The notes under the pieces are model-generated. The model was not told the origin of the DNA, did no database searches, and saw nothing but the letters and a program-made list of their open reading frames with translations. DNA of 35,238 bases from Methylococcales bacterium. Its GTDB lineage: Bacteria > Pseudomonadota > Gammaproteobacteria > Methylococcales > Methylomonadaceae. Within the stretch, counting starts at the first letter, position 1, and the number at the start of each line of letters is the position of its first letter. The position numbers and the translations under genes are program-made. Below, one piece after another: positions 14,386 to 23,898 of the stretch. The DNA is taken from contig JAQTMV010000026.1 in the NCBI GenBank assembly GCA_028714175.1, forward strand, positions 1-35,238, in the 5' to 3' direction.

Positions 14386-17001
14386 ATGAGCAGACCAATC
14401 AGTGCAAACGTCGATAAGGCGAAGAAAGTGATCGCCGGCGAGCGGATCGATTCGAACTATCTATTGGACCTGGAGAAAAAACTTAAGAACGAACGGGCTT
14501 TTGGTCTGGCGCGGAGAATGTTGGAGAAACACCATGCCGATTATCTTAATAATCGAACTCCCGCCCCCGATGAAACCCTTCAACGTAAACTGACTCACGA
14601 ACTGAGTCTTTGTACCTATAAAGACCCCGATCTGAATCCGTTGGAAAAACTTGACCGGGCCCTGGAGATTCTGAAAAGCCTGGATAATCTGGATATCAAG
14701 TCGAAAGACTGCACCAAGGATGAGGAGTCACTCGGGCAAGCCGGCGCCATTTTCAAGCGAAAATGGGAGCTTACCAATCAACGCGTCTATCTGGATACTT
14801 CGCTTGCCTACTATGCCCGTGGCCATGCTCAAGGCATCTCTGAAGACGCTGACGGCCCAGTCAAGGATCGCGGCTATACGGGCATCAACGCGGCTTTCGT
14901 GCTGGACCTGCTGGCAGGCATGGAGACGAATGGGGCCGAAGCCACAGCCAAGGCTAAGCAAGCCCGAAAGATCCGGGAGGACATCGTCACTGTCGTTCCC
15001 GGCATAGCCGAACAACCGCGCAAAGAGTGGCTAAAGCAGGAATGGTGGTTTCTGGTAACCATTGCCGAAGCCTACTTTGGCCTGAAGCGTTATGAAGACG
15101 CGCGCCCCTGGTTACAGCAAGCTGCCGCGTTGCCCGACGTGCCGGAATGGGCATGGGAGACGACCGCCCGCCAATTGGCTCGCCTACTCCAACTTCTCGA
15201 GAAAAATGAAACACCCGCAATCGCCAAAGATGTGCTCGCTGAATTCCTGGGGGACCGAGTGGCAGGCCTGAATTCCCTGCTGAAAGGTAAAATCGGCCTC
15301 GCCCTGTCCGGCGGAGGGTTCCGTGCGTCACTCTTCCACATCGGGATGTTGGCGAAACTGGCGGAACTGGATCTACTCCGCGGCGTTGAATATCTGTCCT
15401 GCGTCTCCGGCGGCTCGATCATAGGCGCCCATTACTATCTGGAGGCCCGCAATCTTTTACAGTCCAAAACCGACGCGGAGATCACCCGGGAAGACTACAT
15501 CGCCATCGTGGAACGGGTTCAAAAGGACTTTCTCGATGGCGTGCAAACCAACGTAAGAGTGCAGGTGGCCTCCGAATGGATGGCCAACGCAAAGATGATT
15601 TACTCCTCCGGTTATTCGCGAACGAACCGGCTTGGCGAACTTTATGAAGAGCAGATTTTTTCCCGTATCAAATCGCCCGAAACACCGGCTACAGAGGCAA
15701 AGGGAGCCGGAAAACTGTTACTGAATGAACTCAAGGTAGAACCGAAAGGCGAAGCGCCGGGTTTTTCCCCCAAGGATCAGAACTGGCGCCGTGCAGCCAA
15801 GGTTCCCATCCTTGTGCTAAACGCCACTCCACTGAACACTGGCCACAACTGGCAGTTCACGACAACCTGGATGGGTGAGCCGCCGGTCGGGGCGGGCTCA
15901 GCAATAGATACCAACTATCGCCTACGGCGGATGTATTACGAAGACGCGCCTGAGCCTCACAAGGAGATGCGCTTGGGTTACGCGGTCGCGGCTTCCTCAT
16001 GCGTTCCCGGTTTATTCGAGCCGCTCCCACTCGTTGGGCTATACCCGGATAAAATTGTGCAGTTGATCGACGGTGGCGTGCATGACAATCAGGGTACGGC
16101 GGCGTTGCTGGAACAGGGCTGCAATGTGCTTTTAGTCAGTGATGCCAGCGGTCAGATGGACCAGCAGGACGAACCGAACAAAGGGTTGTTAGGGGTACCG
16201 CTGCGCGCCAACAGTATTCTGCAGGCGCGATTACGGGAAAGCCAATACCACGAGCTCGACGCCTGGCGGCGCTCCGGCTTACTGCAAGGTCTTATGTTCA
16301 TTCACCTCAAGGCGGGACTGGAGAGTCTTCCGGTGGACTGGATCGACTGTCAGGATCTCAGCGATCCGATAACCAACGATCCTTTGCTCCCTTACGGCAT
16401 TCAGCGTAAAGTCCAGCAAAAATTGGCAGCAATCCGCACCGACCTCGACTCCTTTTCCGAGACCGAGGCCTATGCCCTGATGACCTGCGCTTATCGGATG
16501 ACGGAATATGCATTCCGAGATTCGTTATCCTCCCTGGGCTTCGAAACATCCGCGCCGGTGTCTATGAAGTGGACATTTTTGGAACTGGAAGACGAGATGC
16601 GCAAACCGGGCAGCAATACCCCTCTCCTGCGACAGCTCCGCGTTGCCGATAAGCTCTTCCTCAAAATCTGGTTGCTATCAAAACCGCTCCAGCTTGCCGG
16701 AATCTTGATCCTGGTAGTATTACTGGCCTTGTTGGCATTTATTAGCTATGCGTGGTGGTCCGTACCGTTTTCAACGACATGGGGAAAAATTGTTTCGGCG
16801 CTATTCACACTGGCATTAGGCGCAACGGTCTGGAAGCCTATTGCCAAATTTGTCCATTATCGCAAGACCGCCGAGGAAATATTGATCGGTATAGGAATGG
16901 TGTTCCTAGGCTCCTGGCTTGCCAAAATTCACCTGAAGGTTTTTGACAGGCTATTTCTGGCCCAAGGCAGTCTGAAGGGAATACTCAAACGGTCGCATTA
17001 G
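14386..17001 (+). CDS. Patatin-like phospholipase with helical N-terminal region and C-terminal membrane helices
   Basis: An 871-residue protein. Residues 1 to about 290 are helical and TPR-like. The patatin domain starts with LALSGGGFRASLFHIG (oxyanion loop near 308-312). The nucleophile is Ser341 in SCVSGGSIIG, so the usual GxSxG elbow is CxSxG. The dyad Asp562 lies in LIDGGVHDNQG. Residues from about 766 on contain two or three hydrophobic helices (LAGILILVVLLALLAFISY, FTLALGATVW, LIGIGMVFLGSWL), so the C-terminus is membrane-anchored. Expected activity is hydrolysis of membrane phospholipids or related acyl esters. The start at 14386 is chosen because GAGGGGGG lies five bases before it; an ATG at 14371 would overlap that ribosome-binding site. 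The gene stands alone. Its role, such as membrane turnover or defence, is open. Confidence 0.88.
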   Translation: MSRPISANVDKAKKVIAGERIDSNYLLDLEKKLKNERAFGLARRMLEKHHADYLNNRTPAPDETLQRKLTHELSLCTYKDPDLNPLEKLDRALEILKSLDNLDIKSKDCTKDEESLGQAGAIFKRKWELTNQRVYLDTSLAYYARGHAQGISEDADGPVKDRGYTGINAAFVLDLLAGMETNGAEATAKAKQARKIREDIVTVVPGIAEQPRKEWLKQEWWFLVTIAEAYFGLKRYEDARPWLQQAAALPDVPEWAWETTARQLARLLQLLEKNETPAIAKDVLAEFLGDRVAGLNSLLKGKIGLALSGGGFRASLFHIGMLAKLAELDLLRGVEYLSCVSGGSIIGAHYYLEARNLLQSKTDAEITREDYIAIVERVQKDFLDGVQTNVRVQVASEWMANAKMIYSSGYSRTNRLGELYEEQIFSRIKSPETPATEAKGAGKLLLNELKVEPKGEAPGFSPKDQNWRRAAKVPILVLNATPLNTGHNWQFTTTWMGEPPVGAGSAIDTNYRLRRMYYEDAPEPHKEMRLGYAVAASSCVPGLFEPLPLVGLYPDKIVQLIDGGVHDNQGTAALLEQGCNVLLVSDASGQMDQQDEPNKGLLGVPLRANSILQARLRESQYHELDAWRRSGLLQGLMFIHLKAGLESLPVDWIDCQDLSDPITNDPLLPYGIQRKVQQKLAAIRTDLDSFSETEAYALMTCAYRMTEYAFRDSLSSLGFETSAPVSMKWTFLELEDEMRKPGSNTPLLRQLRVADKLFLKIWLLSKPLQLAGILILVVLLALLAFISYAWWSVPFSTTWGKIVSALFTLALGATVWKPIAKFVHYRKTAEEILIGIGMVFLGSWLAKIHLKVFDRLFLAQGSLKGILKRSH

Positions 17002-17076
17002 CCGGAATTGCCCGCCAAGTTCGAGGTAAAATTGCAGTCTGAGCTCAATCCAACTGATTCAGTCACGAAGTAATTG

Positions 17077-17175
17077 TGAATTTAATTGGTCAGCTTTATC
17101 TGGCGATTATGATCAGCGGCTGGTGGGTCTATACTCTTCGCAATCCGGGGTCGGCAAAGATAAGCAGCCGGCAAA
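17077..17175 (+). pseudogene. Possible C-terminal remnant of a two-helix ion channel
   Basis: In frame from 17077 the peptide reads VNLIGQLYLAIMIS; with a one-base shift it continues RLVGLYSSQSG and a lysine-rich end. The string GQLYLAIxxxRLVGLY resembles the last helix of bacterial potassium channels. No pore or selectivity filter is seen upstream. The fragment is short and needs a frameshift. Confidence 0.3.
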
Positions 17176-17201
17176 AAAAAGGGCACATTCAATGTGCCCT
17201 T
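17173..17201 (-). terminator. Intrinsic terminator of the transketolase-like gene
   Basis: On the minus strand GGGCACATT pairs perfectly with AATGTGCCC around a single G, followed by eight T (the A-run at 17173-17180). It begins 17 bases after the stop codon of the gene ending at 17218. It is a textbook rho-independent terminator. Confidence 0.93.
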
Positions 17202-17217
17202 ATTGGCAGTGGTTAGC

Positions 17218-19122
17218 CTAACCTTGTAAAAGCTCCTTGGTTTTGGCCATTATACCTGCCGGGTCAATGCCTTGATGAGGGAATTGTTCCCATAGCCCGC
17301 CGCAACCTTCCTTGTGGGTGCCAATATGCGCATACTTTGGTGTAAGTCCGCGCTCCAGCAGCCATGAGCCGAAACGGCTACCCAAACCGGTTTTGCGATT
17401 AAAGGCTTCTACCACCAATACCATCGGCGAATTGCCAATTTTGGTTAGCATGTCCTCATCGATTACATTCAAGGTTGGTTTATTGATCAAGCCGACATCA
17501 ATGCCTTCCTGTTTTAGACGCTCTACGGCGTCCAGCGCCCGATACAATGCTTCGCCGAAGCTGACAATATAACCTTGGGTTCCTTCGCGGACTACTTCAT
17601 CTTTTCCGGAAACAAATTTGTAGTTACCGCCAAAATACTCCTCGCCGTCAGTATTCAAAATGGTCGGCACTTTAGAGCGGGTCGAGAAGACAAAACGCAA
17701 ACCTGGATCGAAGAAAATGGTTTCAAGGCAAGCTTTCATTTGCAGCGGGTCGGCCGGAAAGTAAAGATTGGTTGCGTAACCATCGCTCAAGCCATTGTCG
17801 GCAAACATATTATTCAGACCGAAATGGCAGGTATTGTCAGCCATGTCGTCTATACCGGAGTGGGAGAAGTGACAGAGTACGTTGGAATTATTCAAACGCG
17901 CCATCGTGATCTCGGAAATACACATCTCCAGGAAGGCGCTGAAAGTACCGAAAATACCCTGTTTGCCTGCTTCCATCCCGAAACCGGCTGCGGCCGAAAA
18001 GTTGCTGCGCTCCATTATTCCGGAAGCAATAAACACTTCAGGATAAGCGTTGTGAATTTTGATCAGACCGCAGGAACCTTCAAGGTCGCTGTCAACGACG
18101 CGGACTTTGTCGTGCCGTTCGGCTGCGCTCATCCGGCCCAGAATCGCGACGGCTGCATCACCGAAAACATTGCGGTTGGCATCCCACTTGTCGCTGGAGC
18201 CAAGAAATACGGCATCATTTTTCGGCGCTTTGATTTCTTTAAGGTGATCTGCCGCCGCTTGCTGGCCGTGAGTCTCTAAATACTCGAGCGCCACTTTTAC
18301 AGAAACTACGTCATGGCCATGGTTTGAACCTTCCAGGCCGGCAATCCCCGGACACATGGGGCGATAATTAATGATAGCAACCGGGCCATCGGTGTTTATG
18401 GCCGTGCAGATTCGTTTATACAGATCATCGATATCTTCGCCGTCGCCTTCCAATACAGTTAGTCCATGACCAGCCAAGGTTTTAGCGGTAGAGCAACCGG
18501 TCAGATATTTGGAAGGGTGGCCGGCTATTGTTACGTCATTATCATCAATAATCAGCTTGACATTCAGATTTTGAGCGACGGCAATGCGTGCGGCTTCTGC
18601 GTCATTACCTTCCTGCTGCGAACCATCAGAACCCAGGCAAAACAGCACCTTACGCGGGTTGGCAATAGCCACGCCATTGACATAGGGCCACATGTGACCC
18701 AAGCGTCCCGAGCTGAATTTTACTCCAGGAGTCAAACCCAGTTCAGGGTGACCGGGCAGATGAGAATGAGCGGCGCGGTATTCCATCAGACGCTCGGCAG
18801 GCAGATCGCCGTTCAGAGTAGACATCAGATATTGAGTCGCCACGCGGTGTCCGGCTTCATCAAAAAAAATGGGGACGAATTTATTGGCTGAACCACGAAA
18901 TAAGGCGTCCATAATCATGACTTCAGGCACAGTATCGTAAGGACCACCGGTATGCCCGCCAACGCCTCTCGCCGCGCCGGTAGCCGTAAAGAAGACAATT
19001 GCATCCCGACAAAGTTGAATATTTGCTTTAAGACTGGCTTTTTGCTGGGCGGTAAGAGTAGAAATGCTGGGATCTAAAGTTATGCGCTGATAGGCGCCAA
19101 GATCGATCGGGAATTTAGACAT
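17218..19122 (-). CDS. Transketolase-like enzyme (divergent branch)
   Basis: A 634-residue thiamine diphosphate enzyme with the three transketolase regions. The cofactor motif is LGSDGSQQEGNDAEAARIA followed by IIDDNDVTIAG. The pyrimidine-binding domain contains VVDSDLEGSCGLIKIH and GIMERSNFSAAAGFGMEAG. The C-terminal domain includes VVEAFNRKTGLGSRFG. The N-terminal substrate region reads GVGGHTGGPYDTVPE instead of the common HPGAPMG motif, so it belongs to a divergent branch and donor specificity may differ. In a methanotroph it would act in pentose phosphate and ribulose monophosphate sugar rearrangements. A single-gene unit is likely: its own terminator lies downstream, and a roughly 290-base leader region upstream holds an ATTATA (19281-19286; TATAAT when read leftward) as a possible -10. 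Confidence 0.88.
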   Translation of the reverse strand: MSKFPIDLGAYQRITLDPSISTLTAQQKASLKANIQLCRDAIVFFTATGAARGVGGHTGGPYDTVPEVMIMDALFRGSANKFVPIFFDEAGHRVATQYLMSTLNGDLPAERLMEYRAAHSHLPGHPELGLTPGVKFSSGRLGHMWPYVNGVAIANPRKVLFCLGSDGSQQEGNDAEAARIAVAQNLNVKLIIDDNDVTIAGHPSKYLTGCSTAKTLAGHGLTVLEGDGEDIDDLYKRICTAINTDGPVAIINYRPMCPGIAGLEGSNHGHDVVSVKVALEYLETHGQQAAADHLKEIKAPKNDAVFLGSSDKWDANRNVFGDAAVAILGRMSAAERHDKVRVVDSDLEGSCGLIKIHNAYPEVFIASGIMERSNFSAAAGFGMEAGKQGIFGTFSAFLEMCISEITMARLNNSNVLCHFSHSGIDDMADNTCHFGLNNMFADNGLSDGYATNLYFPADPLQMKACLETIFFDPGLRFVFSTRSKVPTILNTDGEEYFGGNYKFVSGKDEVVREGTQGYIVSFGEALYRALDAVERLKQEGIDVGLINKPTLNVIDEDMLTKIGNSPMVLVVEAFNRKTGLGSRFGSWLLERGLTPKYAHIGTHKEGCGGLWEQFPHQGIDPAGIMAKTKELLQG

Positions 19123-19415
19123 AGTTAGCTTCTCGCATTTAAGGTTTAATTAATGCTCACGGTTACCAGGTCGGTATTATTCAATAGATGAACAAGTTCG
19201 AAAAAGTGATCTATCAGTATTCCCTGCTTAGCCATTTTTCAAGTCTTGTTCATTAATGGTTTTAATCTCTATGAGCGTTTATTATAGATAGGAATTTTAA
19301 GGCTATTTTTTAACCTATCGCGGTGAAGATTACACCTTGTAGTTTGCTGTCTGCAAGATATTTTAATAAAGATTAATGGAGTTAAGTTTCATAGGGCTTG
19401 TATCCCGGCGGTTAC

Positions 19416-19775
19416 TCAAATTTTATCGCCATGACTAAAAGCCATCAAGCCGATTATCAGAAAAATTATAATCAGTACCGGCCAGAAATAAGGCGCCATA
19501 ATGGCGATGATAGCTAATGCAACAAAAATGGCGCCCAGAAACATAAACATGCCTATACCTATAAACAGCAATGTTATAAGGAAACCGGTGATTGCCATAA
19601 TTATTAGCAATGTCGGTATGGCGGCAAAACGAACCAATGGGTCTGCAACAGGCTCGCCATTTAGCATAACGCTAAACTGGCCAACACCGGGATGAAATAG
19701 ATAGCTCAGAATGGCAATTACTATGCCGACTATTAACACATTTGTAATCAGCTTTTTATTACGTTTATGTTGCAT
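19416..19775 (-). CDS. Small hydrophobic membrane protein of unknown function
   Basis: A 119-residue protein with a basic start (MQHKRNKKL), a first transmembrane helix at about 10-27 (NVLIVGIVIAILSYLF), a short polar segment with FSVMLNGEPVADP, and then about 60 strongly hydrophobic residues forming two or three more helices, ending in GLMAFSHGDKI. I recognise no named family. ATG start with AAGG about ten bases before it. It stands between the transketolase-like gene and the GTPase pair, all on the minus strand, but a 251-base gap without visible features separates it from the GTPases. Confidence 0.7.
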   Translation of the reverse strand: MQHKRNKKLITNVLIVGIVIAILSYLFHPGVGQFSVMLNGEPVADPLVRFAAIPTLLIIMAITGFLITLLFIGIGMFMFLGAIFVALAIIAIMAPYFWPVLIIIFLIIGLMAFSHGDKI

Positions 19776-20026
19776 AAATAATGACCTTGCAAAAGATTAA
19801 CACGGCAACCATCCAGGTCTATGGAATTACACTTTGAATTTTATGGCTTCTTTAAAATCGGAGCTATTAAATTAACAACTCCAGGTCCCATGAACGTAGC
19901 TAGAGTGATACCTGCATCGCGATTAATAAGCCTGTGCCGGTTCCAGGCTTCGCTCCTGCCACCTGGCTACAGCTTTTATAGGCCAGTTCGTTGGCAGTCA
20001 TGCGCAAAGGCCTGAACGCACCGATA

Positions 20027-21628
20027 TCAATTCATCAGCATCCGTGTTAAAGGATTATTGCTATCTTTGGATAGACTCTGGCCCGCATCAGTGTCACCAC
20101 ACTGTTCAATGATGCCGGAAAGTTGTTTTAGCTGTTCTGTATGTTGATGATTGAGACTTTCTATTACCCTTGAAACTTCGCTGTCTATTATGCCAAGTGC
20201 GTTCGCTATGCCTTTGTTCAGTCCTTTTAAAGCGCTTTTTTTCAGGGATGGTTGCGATTTTTTCAAAATAAAATAGGGTGTCAGCCACGATATTGCAATT
20301 AACAAGCCGCTATGTATGGCAAAATCCACACCCAAATAGTGGGTATTGGTCATGTTGCTGGTGTAATAGCCGATAAAAACTTTATAGCCGACCCAAGCCA
20401 TTGCAATTAATGGCAAAATAATTTCAGATAAACGCATACATTTTAGAAAACCACGCTGGAGGACATTGCCCGGATTCGCTAAAGCTTGCCGCGCTGACAG
20501 TTCAGTTTGTGTCTGCATGATTTTGGAAGCTTTTTCCCGTATCATAGTTGTGTGTTGTTTAAGCGGTATAACAGGAAGCCCTGACTGATCGACATTAATA
20601 ATAAATTCATCCAACGCATCGTCAAGACGGGACTGCGCCCAGGCATCCCATAACAAAGGGCTGGCGCTAGCTGCATTTGTGATTAAATCAGCGGCATGTT
20701 CTGCATAATAGGATGCAGCGTGTTGTACAGGCCATGCAAACCCCTGCTGAAGCTGTTCTGACATCCGTTGCCATTGCTTCTGCCACAGTTCCGCTGTGCG
20801 TTGGAAAGCCTGTTCAGCGCCTAATAATTCGGCAGCGTTTTGCAGTTTTTCCTTTAATTCATTTTTGCGTATCTGCAAGCCTCTTTGTTCCAGTTGTCCA
20901 ACAATATGCTCTGTTGCCAAAGCGACAATAGTTGCTTCCAGCAAGGTAAATTCATCAGCTTGCAGTTCTTCTGCACAGACTGTCTTAAATATAATCGGTT
21001 CTACAAAACCGGCTTTGTGCAGCTGCCGGTTAAAATCCTGATACTGCTCTGACTGCCCTCTGTCCCACTGATTAAAAACAAACAGCCAGGCATGCCGCGC
21101 ACCTTCTGCAAGCAGCAAGCGCCAGGCTTTTTCATCTCTGTACCGCTCGGGGCTGACCACATAAATCAGTACATCAATATGCGGCAACCATTGCAAAACT
21201 TGCTGCTTATTACTCTGTTCGGTGCTGTCAAAATCCGGCATATCAATCCAGACGATATTTTTTTTCGCTGCATCGTCATGTTGTGCAATATTGATTTTGG
21301 CAAGAGGCAATTGTTCAGGCAAGTGTTGGATGGCGATGCTTTGATGATGAAATAAAGTAACTTCCCGTGAAGTTGGCCGCTCAATGCCCGCTTTGGCAAT
21401 CGACTTCCCTGCCAGGCGGTTGAGCAAAGAACTTTTACCCACGCCGGTGCCGCCCATAAAAGCGACAATAAGCGGTCTTGTAATACCGGAGTTAAACAAA
21501 GCCTCGGGGGTTCTGGTATCAAAATGACACAACTGTTGTGCAGTTTCTGTATTAAGCCAGCCTGATAAACAAGCTTGTTCAGTCCAGCGTTGAATTTTTT
21601 CTATTAAATCAGAGTAATCGTAAGCCAT
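20027..21628 (-). CDS. Dynamin-like membrane GTPase, second of a tandem pair
   Basis: A roughly 533-residue GTPase. Walker A/G1 is GGTGVGKSSLLNR, G3 is WIDMPDFDSTE, and the G4 position reads FNQWDRG. Long helical regions follow, then two hydrophobic segments (IILPLIAMAWVGYKVF and GLLIAISWLTPYFIL) and a helical tail, so it is probably membrane-attached. The layout suggests a dynamin-like or YfjP/HSR1-type GTPase. The ATG at 21628 is preferred over a TTG at 21655; with it the gene overlaps the end of the upstream GTPase by 20 bases, which implies translational coupling. The pair may act as a heteromer. No substrate or process can be named from sequence. Confidence 0.85.
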   Translation of the reverse strand: MAYDYSDLIEKIQRWTEQACLSGWLNTETAQQLCHFDTRTPEALFNSGITRPLIVAFMGGTGVGKSSLLNRLAGKSIAKAGIERPTSREVTLFHHQSIAIQHLPEQLPLAKINIAQHDDAAKKNIVWIDMPDFDSTEQSNKQQVLQWLPHIDVLIYVVSPERYRDEKAWRLLLAEGARHAWLFVFNQWDRGQSEQYQDFNRQLHKAGFVEPIIFKTVCAEELQADEFTLLEATIVALATEHIVGQLEQRGLQIRKNELKEKLQNAAELLGAEQAFQRTAELWQKQWQRMSEQLQQGFAWPVQHAASYYAEHAADLITNAASASPLLWDAWAQSRLDDALDEFIINVDQSGLPVIPLKQHTTMIREKASKIMQTQTELSARQALANPGNVLQRGFLKCMRLSEIILPLIAMAWVGYKVFIGYYTSNMTNTHYLGVDFAIHSGLLIAISWLTPYFILKKSQPSLKKSALKGLNKGIANALGIIDSEVSRVIESLNHQHTEQLKQLSGIIEQCGDTDAGQSLSKDSNNPLTRMLMN

Positions 21629-23348
21629 TTCGCTTGTCAATGAGTTGCTGTTCAACCGCCTGTAGTTGCTCAGGAGAAATATTAAAATGTGTCAGCATCG
21701 ATAATTGTTCAGGCAGGGCCAAGAGTTTTTTGCCGATATTCTCGACAAAGAGTGCCTGTTTTACCGTATTGAGCTGATGTAGCTTTAATTCAGTCTCTAC
21801 TTTGTGCATATAACTGCCTATAGCGCTTTCGGCTAATAGCGAAGTGACCGTCAACATTGCAGGGGCAAAAATCAAATCATGCATACCGATACCCCCCATG
21901 TGTAAGGTCAAGGCAATGGCGGCGGCATCGGTAGTTACCCGGGTGGCGCGCAAACTGTTTAAGACCATCGGTTGTTCCTGCAGTTTGCGATATAAACGCT
22001 GCGCGGTTTTTTCCACATCTTGCTGAAAAGACACATGATAGTCTGTTGCAGACTTGCTGAAGTCTTGCAATAGCTCCTGTCGTTGACGACGTAATAAGCT
22101 GCTGAATTCTTTCCACCAAAGTCTCTGGTTACCCTGTTCGGCATTATCCAGCAGTCTGTCCGCCAATTGAATCAGTAAATGCTCGGCTATTTGATTTAAT
22201 AACACTATTTCTTGACTGCTATCGGCAATATGCAGGCTTTTTCGCCCCAGCTTCATCATCTGTTTGACCGGCCAGGTAAGAACCTTGCGCGCACCGGTCA
22301 AAATGCCCGCCAGGCCGGGTATTTCCAGTAACGTCAACAATTCAGCCAAGGCCTTCTGGAAGGTTTCATAATGGCGCGGATGATTCAAATAATCGCGCTG
22401 ATAATTGTCCACTGCCTGCTTGATTGCTTCTTCCACGAAGCCCTTCCAATCAGTTAAAGCCTTATGCTCGGCAATAACCGGTTCCAGCCAGGTCTGCCAA
22501 TGTTTTTGCAGCAACTCCTGTTCACAGCGCGCATGTTTTTTAGGGTTGACCTTGTTTGCCAATTGTATAAGCAAGGTCCGATCGGCCTTTGGCCAGAAAG
22601 GCAAACCTGTTTGTTTTTGATAATATAATGGCACTACTTCAGGAAAGGCATCCGTTCTGGCAAGCTGCCACTTTTCTTTTAATGATTGAATCAATAGCGA
22701 TTCCGAACCCTCCCCCAATTTGTTCAAACAAATAACCGTCGGCTGATGCAGCGCTTCAAGCGCGGACATAATGTCCCAGACTGATTGATCGGCATATTTT
22801 TCCTTGCTGACGACCAGGATGATAATGTCCGCCAAAGCAATCGCCCTGATCACACCTTCCCGGTACGTTGCCGAGTCTATCGAATCAAAATCCGGCGTAT
22901 CCCATACTACGCCGCGCGGCAAATACGGGGAATCCATAGCGTGTTCAGTCAAGGAATAGCAGTCATAGCGTTGCTTTGGAATGTGTGCTTGCTGGAATTG
23001 TTGAAAACGCCCAAAATAGCGCTGTAAGCCACTGCAATCATCAAGGCTTACACGATGACAGAAACCCTGCGGATGAATGGTGTAACCCGCCAATGGGCTT
23101 ACCCCTGCAACATTATTGTTCAGTAACACATTGACCAATGTGCTCTTGCCTGCCTGCGTCGGTCCAACTACCGTCATTTGTAACGGTTGTCCCGGTGACG
23201 CATCAATAAGCTGTCCCTTGCGTATTAGCGCTTCAGCCAAAATCAGCTGATCTACTCGCTGTTGATAGCTAACTTTGTCGGCCTCGGTTCCCGATTGGCT
23301 CAAAACCATCTGGTAACGCTGATTTAATAATTGGATAAATTCCAGCAT
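21609..23348 (-). CDS. Dynamin-like membrane GTPase, first of a tandem pair
   Basis: A 579-residue GTPase. G1 is VGPTQAGKSTLVN at about 61-73, G2 may be the GYTIHPQG segment, G3 is WDTPDFDSID, and G4 is CLNKLGEG (NKxG in place of NKxD). A long helical middle follows (about 270-450), then a hydrophobic stretch (IALTLHMGGIGMHDLIFAPAM) and a helical tail. It shares the PDFDS G3 sequence and overall plan with the overlapping downstream gene, consistent with an old duplication. ATG start. Upstream and divergent lies a small lipoprotein gene, 106 bases away. Confidence 0.87.
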   Translation of the reverse strand: MLEFIQLLNQRYQMVLSQSGTEADKVSYQQRVDQLILAEALIRKGQLIDASPGQPLQMTVVGPTQAGKSTLVNVLLNNNVAGVSPLAGYTIHPQGFCHRVSLDDCSGLQRYFGRFQQFQQAHIPKQRYDCYSLTEHAMDSPYLPRGVVWDTPDFDSIDSATYREGVIRAIALADIIILVVSKEKYADQSVWDIMSALEALHQPTVICLNKLGEGSESLLIQSLKEKWQLARTDAFPEVVPLYYQKQTGLPFWPKADRTLLIQLANKVNPKKHARCEQELLQKHWQTWLEPVIAEHKALTDWKGFVEEAIKQAVDNYQRDYLNHPRHYETFQKALAELLTLLEIPGLAGILTGARKVLTWPVKQMMKLGRKSLHIADSSQEIVLLNQIAEHLLIQLADRLLDNAEQGNQRLWWKEFSSLLRRQRQELLQDFSKSATDYHVSFQQDVEKTAQRLYRKLQEQPMVLNSLRATRVTTDAAAIALTLHMGGIGMHDLIFAPAMLTVTSLLAESAIGSYMHKVETELKLHQLNTVKQALFVENIGKKLLALPEQLSMLTHFNISPEQLQAVEQQLIDKRNGLRLL

Positions 23349-23454
23349 ATAGGCTTAGCTCAGGGTTATAATGACCGGCCATTTTACTTTGTTTGGTGAT
23401 CTGGTGTTATAAATACCATAACATAGACCCGTACTTAACTTCGAGGTTATCTTT

Positions 23455-23898
23455 ATGAAGAAAATATCCATTCTGTTGCTCATTCTTGGCTGCACAACAT
23501 TAATAGCTTGCGGTAAAGGGCAGGAAATAAACGGTCACACTACCAATACCGCGTATCGTTCGGTAAAAGCGCTCAAAAATCGCTTGCCTCCCGATAGCCG
23601 TATCGAATTTGAAGTCTCTTTCTGGGCGATTCGTGATGCCCACAAGGATGACAAAGAATTTCTTGATATAGTTGATGGCAAAAAGCCTGAGGAAATCATA
23701 GAATTAGGTAAGGAACTTTATCAACAACGTAAAGCTGCCGGGTTTAAAGGTTATGACCAATATTCAAGCTGGGAAGAAATGATTGCACAATTTAGCAAGG
23801 AAAGAAGTGATCAGGATAGTCGTAAAGGCACAATAAAAGAAAACGCTAAAGATAAAGCCAATGACGTTCTATATGATCCAAGTTCACCGAACAGGTAA
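23455..23898 (+). CDS. Small lipoprotein (DUF6694-like)
   Basis: A 147-residue exported lipoprotein. The signal peptide ISILLLILGCTTLIAC ends in the lipobox LIAC with the lipidated cysteine at 19. The mature part contains RSVKALKNRLPPDSRIEFE and FWAIRDAHKDDKEFLDIVDGK, resembling small lipoproteins annotated as DUF6694; I hold this family name loosely. The tail is charged and probably flexible. Ribosome-binding site GAGG lies before the ATG. It is divergent from the GTPase pair and its 3' end overlaps the convergent DUF2959 gene by 15 bases. Confidence 0.8.
   Translation: MKKISILLLILGCTTLIACGKGQEINGHTTNTAYRSVKALKNRLPPDSRIEFEVSFWAIRDAHKDDKEFLDIVDGKKPEEIIELGKELYQQRKAAGFKGYDQYSSWEEMIAQFSKERSDQDSRKGTIKENAKDKANDVLYDPSSPNR

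Noticed and set aside
17575..18279. 234-codon plus-strand frame
   Set aside because: It is the antisense shadow of the transketolase-like gene.
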